Source: Euryodendron excelsum (Eukaryota > Streptophyta > Magnoliopsida > Ericales > Pentaphylacaceae). Taken from it: DNA of 64,000 nt. A program made the position numbers and the translations under genes. This document shows positions 23,365 through 34,686 of this stretch, piece by piece (position 1 is the first letter of the stretch; every line of letters starts with the position of its first letter). Under the pieces are notes generated by a model that worked only from the letters and a program-made list of their open reading frames with translations, searched no databases and was not told where the DNA came from. The stretch covers positions 29,687,001 to 29,751,000 of the forward strand of contig CM065387.1 in assembly GCA_033060915.1 (NCBI GenBank), written 5' to 3'.

Positions 23365-24409
23365 GAAGTTGGACAAACCTGGTGCCTGTTGCAGTGGCGC
23401 CAGGGCAAAATTGCTCTTGGCTTTTGCCCTGGCGCCACTAGGAGTGGCGCCAGCCAGTTAGGAAACTTTATAAGTCGACAAGCAACGTATCTTTGACTAG
23501 ATTTGGGCGCTTGTACTAATGACTACCATGCAACTTTTAGCTTGGCTTCACTAGGAGAGACTCCGGAAAGTCCGGGAATGATTTGGAGGAGCCGGGAATG
23601 ACCCGGAAGGCCAGAAAGGAGCAGGAACACTTAAAATAGTGTCCTGGAGGTATTTGACTTGAAAAGTGAGGACAAGATGTGTCAGAAAGGTTGACCGGGT
23701 CCTTAGGGGCAAAACGGTCAATCGGACTAGGAAGTTGCCGGGGCGAACTCAGATCGCCCCGGAAGAAGACTTGGGATTTGGAAACATTATTCAGAATGTT
23801 CCCGGAGGTTGCCGGTTTGATTCCCAGAGCCGGCGTGGTCGGAAAAGGAGACCGGCCCACCAGGGGCATAACGGTCATTTTGTACCGGGCTTGCCGGAAC
23901 TGACTCAGAATGGTCCGGAAAGGTAAAGGAAGGTTGAGAACACTATGAAAAGTATTCTCGGGACATTACCAGTTTGATACCCAGAGCTGGTGTGGTTGAA
24001 GAAGGAGACCGGCCATCTAGGGGCAAAACGGTCATTTTGTACCGGGTTGGCCGGAACTGACTCGGAATGATCCGAAAAGGTAAAGGAAGGTTGAGAACAC
24101 TATAAAAAGTATTCTCGGGACATTACCGGTTTGATACCCAGAGCCGGTGTGGTTCCCGGAGCATTCAGATGCCTAGGGGCAAAATGGTCATCTTGACCGG
24201 AAAGTCTCGGAAAAGGTCCAAAGGACAGTTTGGTCATTTTTCACCAAAGTGGGTTAACAAACACTAGTGTTGACCTGGGTTTTGAGTGTTTTTGCCACTC
24301 TAATGGTGGTCGTCGTGACACAGGGGTTTGTTGCCAATTCCCTATATCGACCTATTTGTGAGTATTTCCGCTACTGTAACGGTTTTGTGAGTAGTTTCGC
24401 TACTCGGAC

Positions 24410-24775
24410 CATCTCGAGGAATAAACTGTCTCGAGAGAGGGATTGGAAAGGGGTCTTACCGTCTCCAAAGAGACGTGCCTGGATTGGAACCGTCTCGAGA
24501 AATAAACTGTCTCGAAAGTGGGATTGGAAAGGGGTCTTACCGTCTCCGAAAAGACGTGCCTGGATTAGAACCGTCTCGAGGAATAAATTGTCTCGAGAGT
24601 GGGATTGGAAAGGGGTCTTACCGTCTCCGAAGAGACGTGCCTGAGTTGAAGCCGTCTCGAGGAATAAACTGTCTTGAGAGTGGGATTAGAAAGGGGACTT
24701 ATCGTCTCCGAAGAGACGTGCCTGGATTGGAACCGTCTCGAGGAAGAAACTGTCTCGAGAGTGGGATTGGAAAGA
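24410..24775 (-). repeat. 81-bp U3 minisatellite, about 4.5 copies
   Basis: GTCTCC followed by a short AAGAGACG-type arm recurs at 24461, 24542, 24623 and 24704, an exact 81-bp spacing. Each unit also carries ATAAACTGTCTCGAGAG. Because 81 is a multiple of three, the array gives long but meaningless repetitive frames. Confidence 0.9.
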
Positions 24776-24974
24776 TTTTGGAAAAGACAATGCCCCTAAG
24801 GGCATTTTGGTTATTTTGCCTCTATTTAGGCCTGACAAGCCCACAAAGCGATGGAAAGACGGAACGGAATTTGGACCTAGAGAATTGGTTTCGATTAGAA
24901 TATGCCTACAATAACTTGAAAACAAGTCTGGACGGAGTGTAGACTGCCGAGCGGTCAAAAATGGGGTGCTTACA

Positions 24975-25384
24975 TACATGATTCTCAAAATGAATTCAAT
25001 TCTAGAGTCGAATTACAATGAAATCCTATTTCTATAGTCAAAATCCTTTGGATCAAGGATTCATGGTAAAATCCTTGGTTTGAGTTATACAAATCTCCAT
25101 TGAATGTTTGATAAGCTTGGTTGGTTGAATCAATTGTATTTAAGACTTTTTTTCCATCCTTAAATCAAGTTTTTAATTGCTTGAATTAGTGTAGTAAACA
25201 ACATCTCACACCTTTAAAGGATCTTTGGTTTAATTTTGATATAATCTAAAAATTACAATTCAAAGCTTGGTTGGTTTAATGTTTGTCTAGTGCTATTCTT
25301 ATATTGAGATTGATCCTTGAGGAATTCGACTCCGGTCTTACCGAGATTAAACTACACCGCGACAACCATACTCTTGTGGTACCA
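24975..25384. other. Old LTR-like sequence, right part
   Basis: AT-rich text with TTCAATTCTAGAG-type repeats ends in GGAATTCGACTCCGGTCTTACCGAG. A GACTC...CCGAG segment of this kind is common near the end of plant retrotransposon leaders or LTRs. It is probably the continuation of 19394-19885 beyond the solo LTR. Confidence 0.35.
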
Positions 25385-26100
25385 TTTTGAGCATAGTCAA
25401 TAAGATCTCCAAGTCACATGTAAAACCCTATTCTGGGCTCCATCTCATTCACGAGATTTAGGTAGTCCAAAACCTTGTTGTGATACACACCAGTGGGACA
25501 ACATCCTGACTTAGAAAAGAAAATGGCTCGAACTTGAAAACATAAGGAGGTTAGACATAAAGAACCTCTAGAATTGCCAGTCCTTAAGATGAAACCAACA
25601 CCGGTCTTATTCACATTGAGATAAGGGTCTAGAAAAAAGGCCAGGTAGTGGCCACCCAAAAAAAAGAAAGATGATCAGAATAATGGTCTAGAAGCTAATT
25701 TAGAAAAAGACCAACATTTAAGCCAAACAAGTGATCAAGTAGAAGGCTATAAGAGTAGCTAAGAACTGGATCTCTGATAATAGGAACAAGTTATCACTGG
25801 ACTCAACTTTCGACAAGATACATAGTTAGAATTAGAGTAGAGAGGAAGTTAGACTGCCAGATCAAGTGTTCGCACTGCAATTTGAGCAGGTGATGAGGCA
25901 GTTAATGTTTACGATGAATAACTTTAAGAATTTAGATAATGCTAACGAAACTTGCAGATACTCAAGTGACTCATCCTGCGAAGCAGCCCAAAATGGATCA
26001 TGAACCGAAGGCCCACTAATAGGAGCCAGGGTGAGTATACCTACTCCTAAGGCCTCATACTGAAAGCTAAAAGATTGGGCTTTCACAAGGGGACTAAGAA
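25385..26100. other. Unassigned sequence
   Basis: No recognised gene or element is seen. There are short frames on both strands with no family resemblance I can name. A segment around 25865-26000 reads as a short glutamine- and asparagine-containing peptide on the + strand but is broken by stops. It may be a gag-like remnant of yet another element. Confidence 0.3.
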
Positions 26101-26879
26101 CATGTTAACCCCACAAATCTAGTACTAGAGGAAGGTGTTGAGAATTTCAAGGGCCCTTCTAAGTGTAAGACATAAAAAGAAGTATCTCTCTATGAAGAGA
26201 GAGAGAGAGAGAGAAACCATTATCCTAAAGATTCTAGGGGGGACCACCTAAGCCACATGGTAGAGCCTGAAGGGCCCCTCCCCCCCTAAAAAAAATATAA
26301 GTAAGGGACCACTACAGTAGTAGAGTTAGTTATGGGTGGTCCCTTCTGTTGGGACGTGGGGGCATCATGGGTTGGTTGGCTGGAATGGGGGGATGTTGGG
26401 GCAACATGTGCGTCCCATGGCAAACCAATGGGAGATCACTACGCAGCCATTCTCAGCCTGGCAGAGCAGAGAGTATCTAAGTTGTCCACACGCCACGTGT
26501 CAACCTTGGAGAGGTTCCTTAGTGCCCAAGAACTGTGGAACCTATATAAATATCTGATTCCACCTCGCTAGAGAGAGGTCTTCTTCTCGAAAATAAAATC
26601 AAGGGAAAGAGAAAGAACCACCATCTAGACTGAAGGGAGGGACTCTGACCGCCACACTGCCATCTCACTTGCTTTACCAAGCCCCATTCTCAGCCTTCGT
26701 TCCTCACCACCTCTATAACCCTACTGACTAAACATCCTTCTCATTCTCTCCAGAATGAACCAGTGAGAGAAGAGCCGGTTTTCCTATCTCACCCTCTATA
26801 TTTTAGCAACTTCATTGAGGAGGTAGATTTGTGAATAGTCAGTACTAGAGGTGGAAAACATACCTCACCTAGTCTAGCG
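26101..26879 (+). mobile_element. Probable 5' LTR and leader of Tat-lineage element
   Basis: It contains a (GA)n run (about 26197-26213) and a TATA box TATAAATA (26545-26552) in a GAACCTATATAAATATC setting. CT-rich untranslated sequence follows, leading into a gag start at 26880. A segment AGTACTAGAGGTGG (about 26859-26873) could be a decayed primer-binding site. The precise LTR ends are not found: the matching 3' LTR is not in the window, so the left boundary is a guess. Confidence 0.4.
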
Positions 26880-28344
26880 ATGGTTGAGCGTCCTAAAGGT
26901 TCCACTACTCACAGTCCTGCCCAAGAAAGCACAGGGACAAATGAGACCTATGCGTTGGGTGCCATTTAAGGCGTTCAAGATAGGCAGCGCGAAGTTCTCA
27001 CCACTCTGAAAGAACTTCGAGATGTTACACTGATGATGGTGGTAACACCGCTTTCCAGCTAGGTATGGCTCTACCATCACTGCCTCCTTTAGGCATTCCA
27101 CCCATCGTTCCTACAGATGGGATTCCCACAGTAACCACCGCTAGTACTTTGGCTATAAACAATATCGTCGGAACCTCAACTGCCTGCACCTTGCAACAAG
27201 GATTACTTGTGACTGGGTCAGCTACCTTTAGGCCCAGCCCACTCAAAATCTGGTTGCTTTTGTCAACCTGCCATCAACCCACCACAGCCAACCGCGAATA
27301 TCTCCTTGGCTACCATTATTGCCTCGGTGGCCTACAACTTCTAGGCTCACTTGGCTACCCCTGCTTGGTTTGTCACTACAGCCGATGTTCAGGCCATACT
27401 TCAGCATGAGCGAACCAAATCCATATTCCTATCTCTCCCAGATCCCAATATTCAACCCCCTTACCTAGCTCACGTAAGCATCCTACCTCATCCAGAGGGG
27501 TACACTCTGCTAAAGTTTCTGTGCTTCAATGGAAAGAACAACAATGCTCACGAGGATGTCTTTTGATTTATCGAAATGCTGGATACACCGACCTCCACCT
27601 GAGGGGGTTTTTAAAATCCCTCATAGATTGTGCATACAGCTGGTATGTCAATCTCGCTCCTGACTCAATTCTTACCTGGGAAGCCATGGTGAACAAGTTC
27701 AATACCAAGTTTTTCTAAGTTCATGAGCAAGTCATAACACTAGGGGTTTAATGAGGACCTCCTTCAGTACATCCATCGTCTCTAAAATCGAGCAGTGGAG
27801 TGTCATGTGCCTATGGAGGAAAAAAAAGTTAGCCCAGATCTACGTCGAAAGAATATCAAGAGAATATAAAGTTCATTTAGTGAACCTCACCATCCCTACA
27901 TTCTCCGCATTGATAGAGGCGGTAAGGAACCTCCGGTCTTCTGTAAAAAGCCATACACTTGACCCAGTAGCTGGAGAAACTCTCAAAACAAGGTCTTTGT
28001 AACTTCCGCCTCTCCTAGTTGAAAGTCGCAGGGGGAGGACCCTAAGATAAGAAAGAGGAAAGGAACTGATGCCCCTCCTTACCCTTATAGTTTGGAGGAT
28101 GTCGAGACCTTGGTCAAGGAGTGGATTAACGATAGAAAACTAGAGCTACCTGAAGGGGAGGCACTGCCTCCCAAGAAGGACAGAGAAGGTCCCAAATATT
28201 GAAACTACCACAGAGCCACCAAACACCCCACCAAAGATTGTTGGACCTTGAGGAGGATTGTCAATAGAAAAGTCTCAGAGAAGTGGCTCCATTTTAAAAA
28301 AACGTTCTAAAGAAACCTTACCCAACTACAAGGAAAAAGTAAAG
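26880..28344 (+). pseudogene. gag: Decayed gag of Tat-lineage Ty3/gypsy element
   Basis: The nucleocapsid/capsid precursor would package element RNA in cytoplasmic particles. It starts at ATG 26880 and reads in pieces across three frames with several stops. Recognisable parts are a coiled N-terminal portion, then the plant gypsy capsid core with FNGKNNNAHEDVF (about 27525-27566), a tryptophan-bearing AYSWYVNL (about 27633-27656) and WEAMVNKFNTKFF (about 27679-27717). A zinc-knuckle-like N-Y-H...H...D-C-W segment lies at about 28203-28237, with one expected Cys changed to a stop. It is followed by the protease region, which the chromovirus interrupts. Non-functional. Confidence 0.8.
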
Positions 28345-28756
28345 AACGTCAATATGGTGGTATACTGTGGTCCTATAGAAGTCAATCAAGAGTCATTCAA
28401 CTACCTAGACGAGAAGGAACTGCACATGCATGCATGGTATACTATCATGACGAGTTAGAAGAGGTGGGAAATTATGACCCACCAGTTAATGTCCCTGATC
28501 TTGATACTACAACAAAAATCCTTCAAAATTCTATGAAGTTTTGAAGATTCTATGACCAACTGGGACTCTCTAGCAATACTAGGCTGGAAATCACTAAGTC
28601 CATCGTCAACATAGCAGAGGTATACCACGAAGAGTGTATGAGCTTGGAAGGATTAGTTCTGCGAACCATTTGAGAAGACTCCTACGCCATCATCTTCTTT
28701 GAAGTAGACATAAAGTACTTTTTTCCCCACAATAGGCCATTACACGTCACAACTTA
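28345..28756 (+). pseudogene. Tat-lineage gag-pol linker and protease start
   Basis: The frame reads through FFPHNRPLHVTTY (about 28717-28755), the segment that precedes the aspartic protease active site in Tat-type polyproteins. It is cut at 28756 by the chromovirus (target duplication ACTTA) and continues at 41651. Frameshifts and in-frame stops are present. Confidence 0.7.
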
Positions 28757-30951
28757 TGTCACGCCCCTCCTAATCAAGCGTCATTAACACCCTCTTAGTT
28801 AGAACATGATCGTATAGGTCACCAACCTGTAAATGAAACCTCTACATAATCCCAAAGATAGAAATCTTCTAAGAATAAATAACATCATCATATATATATA
28901 TATATATAAACTCATCTCATAATCCACTATACATTATAAGAAGACTACTAATTTAAATCCATAATAATTACAAACCAACTGTAAATAAACTTCAAACACT
29001 ATAATCTCATATACAACATAGTCAAAGACCATTGACACATTAATAAAAGCTTCTTGAAGCTCTCCAACTCGATATCAACCACAAGGACGAAAGCCACTAT
29101 GGCCACAACAACAACTGTAGTGAACTAAAATTCCATTTCAATCTTACCTGCCAAAACAAACTAGGTGTGAGCTATATATCAATGTACTCACAAGATACTT
29201 AAACTCATATAAAATGGAGAACATATAAGCATTGTATAATCTATTAATAGATAAATCAGCACTACCGAAATGTAATATCTTTTGTGATGCAATGTATGAT
29301 ACACCATAAATGTGTGTCTACCGAAATGTAATATCTTTTGTGATAACATTGCCCCAATATATCAATGACTTGTTATCAAAGAATGTCCATTGTGACACCC
29401 TATTAGGTTAGTCCACTGTGACAAAACCTTAGGTTGGTCCCACATGGCCAGACCTTTTCTCGTGTAATCTAAGTTATGCACACTATATGAGTTGTATGCA
29501 AATATCATCTCATAATCCACCAATCACCATTAATATAGATAATAAGACATTCAATATAATATGAGTAAGAATATCTTAAACTCCATACCTGTTATTGTTT
29601 TGCAACTACAAGATTAGGTCACTTCTTTGGTTGAATTAGAGTATCTAGTACCACCTCTGAACCTACCACACACCATCATATCAAACTCAATAAAATAGAT
29701 TTTATAGTTCATCACCGTGCATGATTATAAGTTATACTCTTTAAAAATGTGATTTAGAACATCAATGATATATTAGAAACTCAATGAGATGTGCTAAACC
29801 CTTTCCCAATGCAATGCAAGATCAAAAGAATCAAAATGCAACCACACTGATTGTCAGGACGGTAATTTGGATCGTCAGGACGACCAGAGACAAGAATGAA
29901 CAACTTGGTTTACTGTTAGGATGGACCCCTTCACCCTCCTGATGACCAGAGAAGAAAAACCCTATAAAGCCTCATCGTCAGGGCAATACCCAACTTCGCC
30001 CTGATAACCAGAATCATAAACAGACCACTGTCAGGATGGTCCCCAGCTCCGTCCTTATGACCAGAGCTAAAACTAGCTATCAACAACCCATAGTCAGAAT
30101 GGTCACAACCTCCATCCTGACGACTAGAGACCAAACTCACCCCTTCAAAGCCCATCGTTAGGATGACACCGGGGATCGTCCTGATGACCATAGGCCCTTG
30201 TGGCTCAAAAATGCAATCTCCTAACTTGACTCCAAAGCTTTCCATGCCATCCTAACATAACCATAAGCTCTTTAAAGACCCAAAATGAAACTCTAAGGTC
30301 ATAAAAAAACTCCACACATCGAAACCATAAGCAACATGCAAGATTTCATGGCTTCCACTTGGAAACCCTAATCACTCCTCCACACCTCATGTCCAATCCA
30401 TCACCATGGCATGAAAGGATATAACATGCAATAATCAACAAAAGTATAATGAATCAAGCATAAGCATGAAGATTCTCACCTCAACAATGAAAATTCAAGC
30501 CTTCACCTTCAATCTCTTCTTCTTCCTTTTCCTTTCTCTCTTTCTCTTTCTCTTCTCTTTTCTCCCATTTTCTCTTTTGCCAAACACAAATGTTACTAAC
30601 AAGCTCCTCTCTCCTTGTCTTTTAAGCCAACTGTAGATACAGAGATGTATCTATTATTCCACATGTCACACACCCACACATGCTAGCAACAAGCACACAC
30701 CTCAGTTAGTGAAGCACACACTTACACCTCCTTCCTTCACTAATTCATATGATTAATATAAGCTAAGTATAGAGATTAATTAAGCTAATTAATCATGGAT
30801 TAAACCCACTAATCATGCTAAAAAATATGATAATCTCCCCAGAGCATGCTGTTATTGAAACATGCTAATCAAGCTCCTCAGTTAGTGTGAACACACAGTA
30901 CAATGTATGCAATTAAGCTAAACAAGACATTATGCAAGTCAGGATTTTACA
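28757..30951 (-). repeat. Chromovirus 3' LTR
   Basis: The + strand starts TGTCACGCCC and ends GGATTTTACA. It is alignable throughout with 39417-41650 but visibly diverged, so the insertion is old. It contains an (AT)n run near 28888-28908, a short duplication (ACCGAAATGTAATATC at about 29266 and 29319) and an array of imperfect hairpins at 29850-30190. Confidence 0.9.
29850..30190 (-). repeat. Array of about five imperfect inverted-repeat units in chromovirus LTR
   Basis: Each unit of about 60-65 bp starts with GTCAGGAYGG-like text and ends with its complement followed by GACCAGAG. The matching array in the other LTR (40470-40805) has changes in both arms of several units. Confidence 0.65.
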
Positions 30952-30967
30952 ACTCTTCCCTTCTTTA
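30952..30967 (-). promoter_or_regulatory. Polypurine tract of chromovirus
   Basis: The sense strand reads AAAGAAGGGAAGAGT directly before the 3' LTR start TGTAAAATCC. This is the expected plus-strand primer. It follows GGACGAAAATC, a common setting in this clade. Confidence 0.8.
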
Positions 30968-30984
30968 AGATTTTCGTCCTGAAA

Positions 30985-32352
30985 TTCACTTACCATATTG
31001 AAATAGATATGGATACTATTTTCTTATTGATTCTTCACTTTCCCATGTGGCCTTCTCAGTTGAATGACTCCTCCATAACACTTTCACTAATGGTATCACC
31101 TTGTTGTGCAGAACCTGTTTAAATACTAGACAGTATCTGAACAAGTTCTTTAACATAACTTAAATCATTCTCCAATTCTATCGGTTGCTATGTCAACACA
31201 TGAGAAAGATCCGGTATATACTTTCTCAACATTAAAACATGAAAGACATCATGCAATTTAGACATTTTTGGAGGCAAATATAATCTATAAGTAGTCATGC
31301 CAACTCTCTCAACAATAGTATAAGGTCTAATGTACCTTGGACTCAACTTCCCTTTCTTCCCAAATCTTAAGATACCCTTCCACGGAGAGACTCTGTGCTA
31401 CTTTCGAGTGTTCCTATACAATTTTAACTTTCTTGATGGTATCTTGTATCATTTCTGAACCTAGCAACTATTTTTCTCCCACTTCACTCCAACACATTGG
31501 AGTTCTATATCGCTGTCCATACAAAGCTTCAAATGGAGCCATCCCAATACTGGATTGATAACTGTTGTTATAAGCAAACTCTATTAAAGCTAGATGATCT
31601 TTCCAACTACCTTTGAAATCAAGCACACATACCCTCAACATATCTTCCAAAGTTTGAATAGTTCTCTCTAATTGCCCATTTGTTTGAGGATGAAATACTG
31701 CATTGAACTTCAAAGTAGTACCCATAGCTTGCTGCAAACTAGGCTAAAATCTAGAAGTAAATCATGGATCACTATCTGTAACTATAGATACTCGAGTTCC
31801 ATGCAATCTAACAATTTCATCAATATATAACTTAGTATTCCTATCAAGAGTATAAGTTGTCTTAACCGATAAGAAATGAGAAAATTTGGTTAACTTGTCA
31901 ATAATTACCCAAGTAAAATCAAATTCACTTTAGGTTCTTGCTAATCTTACCACAAAATCCATAGTAATGTGCTCCTACTTTTATTGAGGAATAGAAAGAG
32001 GTTGCAACAAACCTATTGGTCTCTAATGTTCTGTTTTTACTTGTTGACAAGTCAAACATTTAGCCACAAACTCTGCAATCTCCCACTTCATAGTAGGCCA
32101 CCAGTAAACTTCCCGGAGATCTCGATACATCTTGGTACTCCGTGGATGCATAATATACAACGATTGATGTGCCTCTTCCAAAATCTCAATCTTCAAAGCT
32201 TGATTATTTGGTACACAAAAACGATTCCCAAGCATCAACGTACTATCTTCGTGTATAGAGAAGTCGGTTCTAACTCCATCCTTCACTTGCTTTTTGATTT
32301 TCTCCAGTTGTGGATCTTGAAGTTGTAATTCTCGGATTCGATTAAATAACAA
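30985..32352 (-). pseudogene. Chromovirus integrase and chromodomain, decayed
   Basis: The enzyme would insert element DNA, with targeting by the C-terminal chromodomain. The zinc-binding N-terminal part has EEAHQSLYIMHP and CLTCQQ (about 32035-32190). The catalytic core includes FHPQTNGQLERTIQTLEDML (about 31635-31694) with the Glu of the DDE triad in QLE, and AYNNSYQSSIGMAPFEALYG follows. The C-terminal part has LPPKMSKLHDVFHVLMLRKY and a chromodomain-like PIELENDLSYVKE plus a downstream W-containing helix (about 31010-31200). It is split by several stops. Confidence 0.8.
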
Positions 32353-32367
32353 TAGTCTTACCCAAAA

Positions 32368-33600
32368 CTATGCTAACACTGCATGAACTCCCAGCATCTC
32401 AAACTCCACCCCCAAAGAAGTCATTTCTGCAAATAATTTTGCACGATAAAACTTCGCACAAGATAATCTTCCTGTAGACTTTAGACTCAAGCCATCAGCC
32501 ATAACATTAGCTCTACCCGGAAGATAATGGATAGTACATTCATAATCTTTAATCAATTCCATCCACCTTTGTTGCCTCGCATTCAGATCTCTTTGGATAA
32601 ACAAATACTTCAAACTTTAATGATTTGTGAATATTTCATAAGGTTTACCATATAGATAATGTATCCACAATTTTATAGCAAACACTACTACTGCCAATTT
32701 TAGATCATAAATAGGATATTTCCACTCGTGGGTCTTTAATTGCCTAGAAGCATATGCCATAACTCTACCTCTTTGCATCAAAACACATCCAAGACCCTAA
32801 TGAGAAGCATCACCATAAATCACAAAGTCTCCCTTTCCTGAAGGAATAGTCAACACTAGAGCTGTAGTCAACTTTGTCTTTAATTCTTGGAAACTACGTT
32901 CACAATCATCAGTCCATTTAAACTTCACATCCTTTCGAATCAATCTAGACAACGGTACAACAATAGATGATAATCCCTGAATGAACCGTCTGTAATATCC
33001 TGCTAACCCCATGAAACTTTTGATTTAAGACACATTCTTTGATTGCTCCCAATTCATTATTGCTTCAATCTTCTTTGGATAAACAAAAATCCCCTCATCA
33101 CAAATCACATGCCCCAGAAATACTAGCACGTCAAGCCACAACTCACATTTGCTGAATTTAGCATATAACTGTTTGTCCCGCAAGGTTTGTAATACAAGTC
33201 TCAAATGCTTTTCATAGTCCTCCTTACTATGTGAATATACTAGTATATCATCAATGAATACAATTATAAAAAAATTAAGAAAGGGCTAAAATACCCAATT
33301 CAGTAAATCTATGAAGATGGTTGGAGCATTAGTGACTCCAAATGGCATCACCAAAAACTCATAATGTCCATTCTGTACGAAAACTAGTCTTTGAAATATC
33401 ACTATTCTTCATCTTTAATTGATGATAACCAAATCTCAAATTAATCTTTGAAAACACCTTAGCCCATTGTAACTGATCAAACAAGTCATCAATACGTAGC
33501 AAAGAATATTTGTTCTTCATCGTAACTTGATTCAACTGCCTATAATCATTACATAGCCTTATAGTTCCATATTTCTTCTTCACAAACAATACAGGAGCTC
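32368..33600 (-). pseudogene. Chromovirus reverse transcriptase and RNase H, decayed
   Basis: The RT fingers and palm have [10 protein letters not shown] and [14 protein letters not shown] (about 33480-33570). The catalytic F-I-D-D is at 33258-33247, followed by VYSHSKEDYEKHL. The thumb/connection has MGLAGYYRRFIQGLS (about 32968-33012). RNase H begins near FVIYGDAS (about 32800) and continues through YLPGRANVMADGLS (about 32470-32520). There are stops and frameshifts throughout, but every catalytic block can be found. Confidence 0.85.
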
Positions 33601-34330
33601 CCTACGGTGACACACTTAGTTATATGAATTGCCGATCTAACAAGTTTTGTAATTGAGTTTTCAGTTCTTTCAACTTTGATGGCACCATTTTGTAAGGTGT
33701 AATAGAGATTGGTGTAGTTCTCGGTAACAACTTAATAGAGAACTCTACCTCCCTGTCAAGCACAATCCATAGTAACTCATCTGAAAAAACATTTATGAAG
33801 TCTCGGATTATAGGAATATTTGACAGCTTCAATTTAGCTTTAGTAGTATCAATCACATGAGCTAAGTACCTCTCACACCTCTTTTGTAATAGTTTTCTAG
33901 CTTCCAAAGCTGATATTAAACAGATATGAACCACATCCCGCTCATATTGAAATTTAAATTCTAATTCATTCAGCATTAGAAAAATAACTTCCTTCTTGAA
34001 ACAATCAATGGAGGCATAATAAGATGAGAGCCAATCCATACCCAATATCATATCAAAGTCATAAATCGCCAAAGGAATCAAATCTACATTCATTTCTTTT
34101 TCTCCAATTTTTAACACACAGTCCTTATGCACTACTTCTATCAACACCACATCCCCCATAGGTGTAGAAACAAGTAATTATTATGTCGTAGATGTATGCG
34201 GTTTATGTAGATGCTCATTAAATGCAATGAAAACAAAGGAGTGTGTAGATCCAAGATCTAACAATATATAAGCATCCTTATCAGCCATAGACATCATACT
34301 TGTCACTACGGTAGTGTCACCTGAGCATCC
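33601..34330 (-). pseudogene. Chromovirus protease and RT linker, decayed
   Basis: The aspartic protease motif reads D-L-G-S-T-H-S-F (about 34225-34260). In it the usual D-S-G is altered to D-L-G. Downstream is DFDMILGMDWLSSYYASIDC (about 34010-34069), the second conserved protease block of plant gypsy elements. The longest uninterrupted frame (33620-34159) continues into the RT N-terminus. Confidence 0.8.
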
Positions 34331-34686
34331 TGTTAGGTCATAGCATATACCCGAGCCTGAGTCCGTGGTTCAAAGGTAGTCCCATGTCCATGTTGCACAC
34401 TTCCAGTCATCCCTCTTCCACTACTAGTCACACTACCCATCGAAGAAGATGCCGTATAGCCTTGGGCACAATGTCTCGCTATATGACCCGTCTGTCCACA
34501 CCGGTAACATTTATCACTCTAAGGCACCAAAAAATCTCTAACAATATGTTTCTCTGCCCCACATCTATAATAAATAACTCATCTTGTTCTACCATTAGAA
34601 GTTCTCATCGGAGGTCTCCAATGTCCACGATCCCTAAGACTTCTGGATCTGGGACTCCTTTATCTTTGGCTCGATTTCGACCTTCC
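34331..34686 (-). pseudogene. Chromovirus gag, C-terminal part with zinc knuckle
   Basis: An intact CCHC knuckle CYRCGQTGHIARHC is at about 34469-34510. A second, upstream knuckle-like segment (about 34515-34570) has lost some Cys residues. The frame is cut at 34686 by the solo LTR at 34687-38417 and continues at 38418. Confidence 0.75.

Larger units (their letters stand above)
19886..24974 (-). mobile_element. Giant solo LTR, subfamily A (copy 3), 5.09 kb
   Basis: The + strand starts TGTCGCGCCC and ends GGGGTGCTTACA. A perfect duplication TACAT flanks it (19881-19885 and 24975-24979), so it is a solo LTR. In sense order it holds an 81-bp U3 minisatellite (about 24770-24410), repeated TTTTGCCCC-type text, a TATA box (23364-23357), a perfect outer stem-loop (22540-22486), a CU-rich repeat tract (about 21740-20740) and the U5 end. 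Open frames inside it come from the minisatellite and the skewed tract and are not proteins. Confidence 0.93.

Noticed and set aside
24410..24775. CRISPR-like regularly spaced repeats
   Set aside because: The units are contiguous minisatellite copies without unique spacers, in a eukaryotic LTR.
24267..24942. Long repetitive open frames (up to 155 codons) in two + strand frames
   Set aside because: They arise because the U3 minisatellite period (81 bp) is a multiple of three. Composition and position show non-coding LTR DNA.
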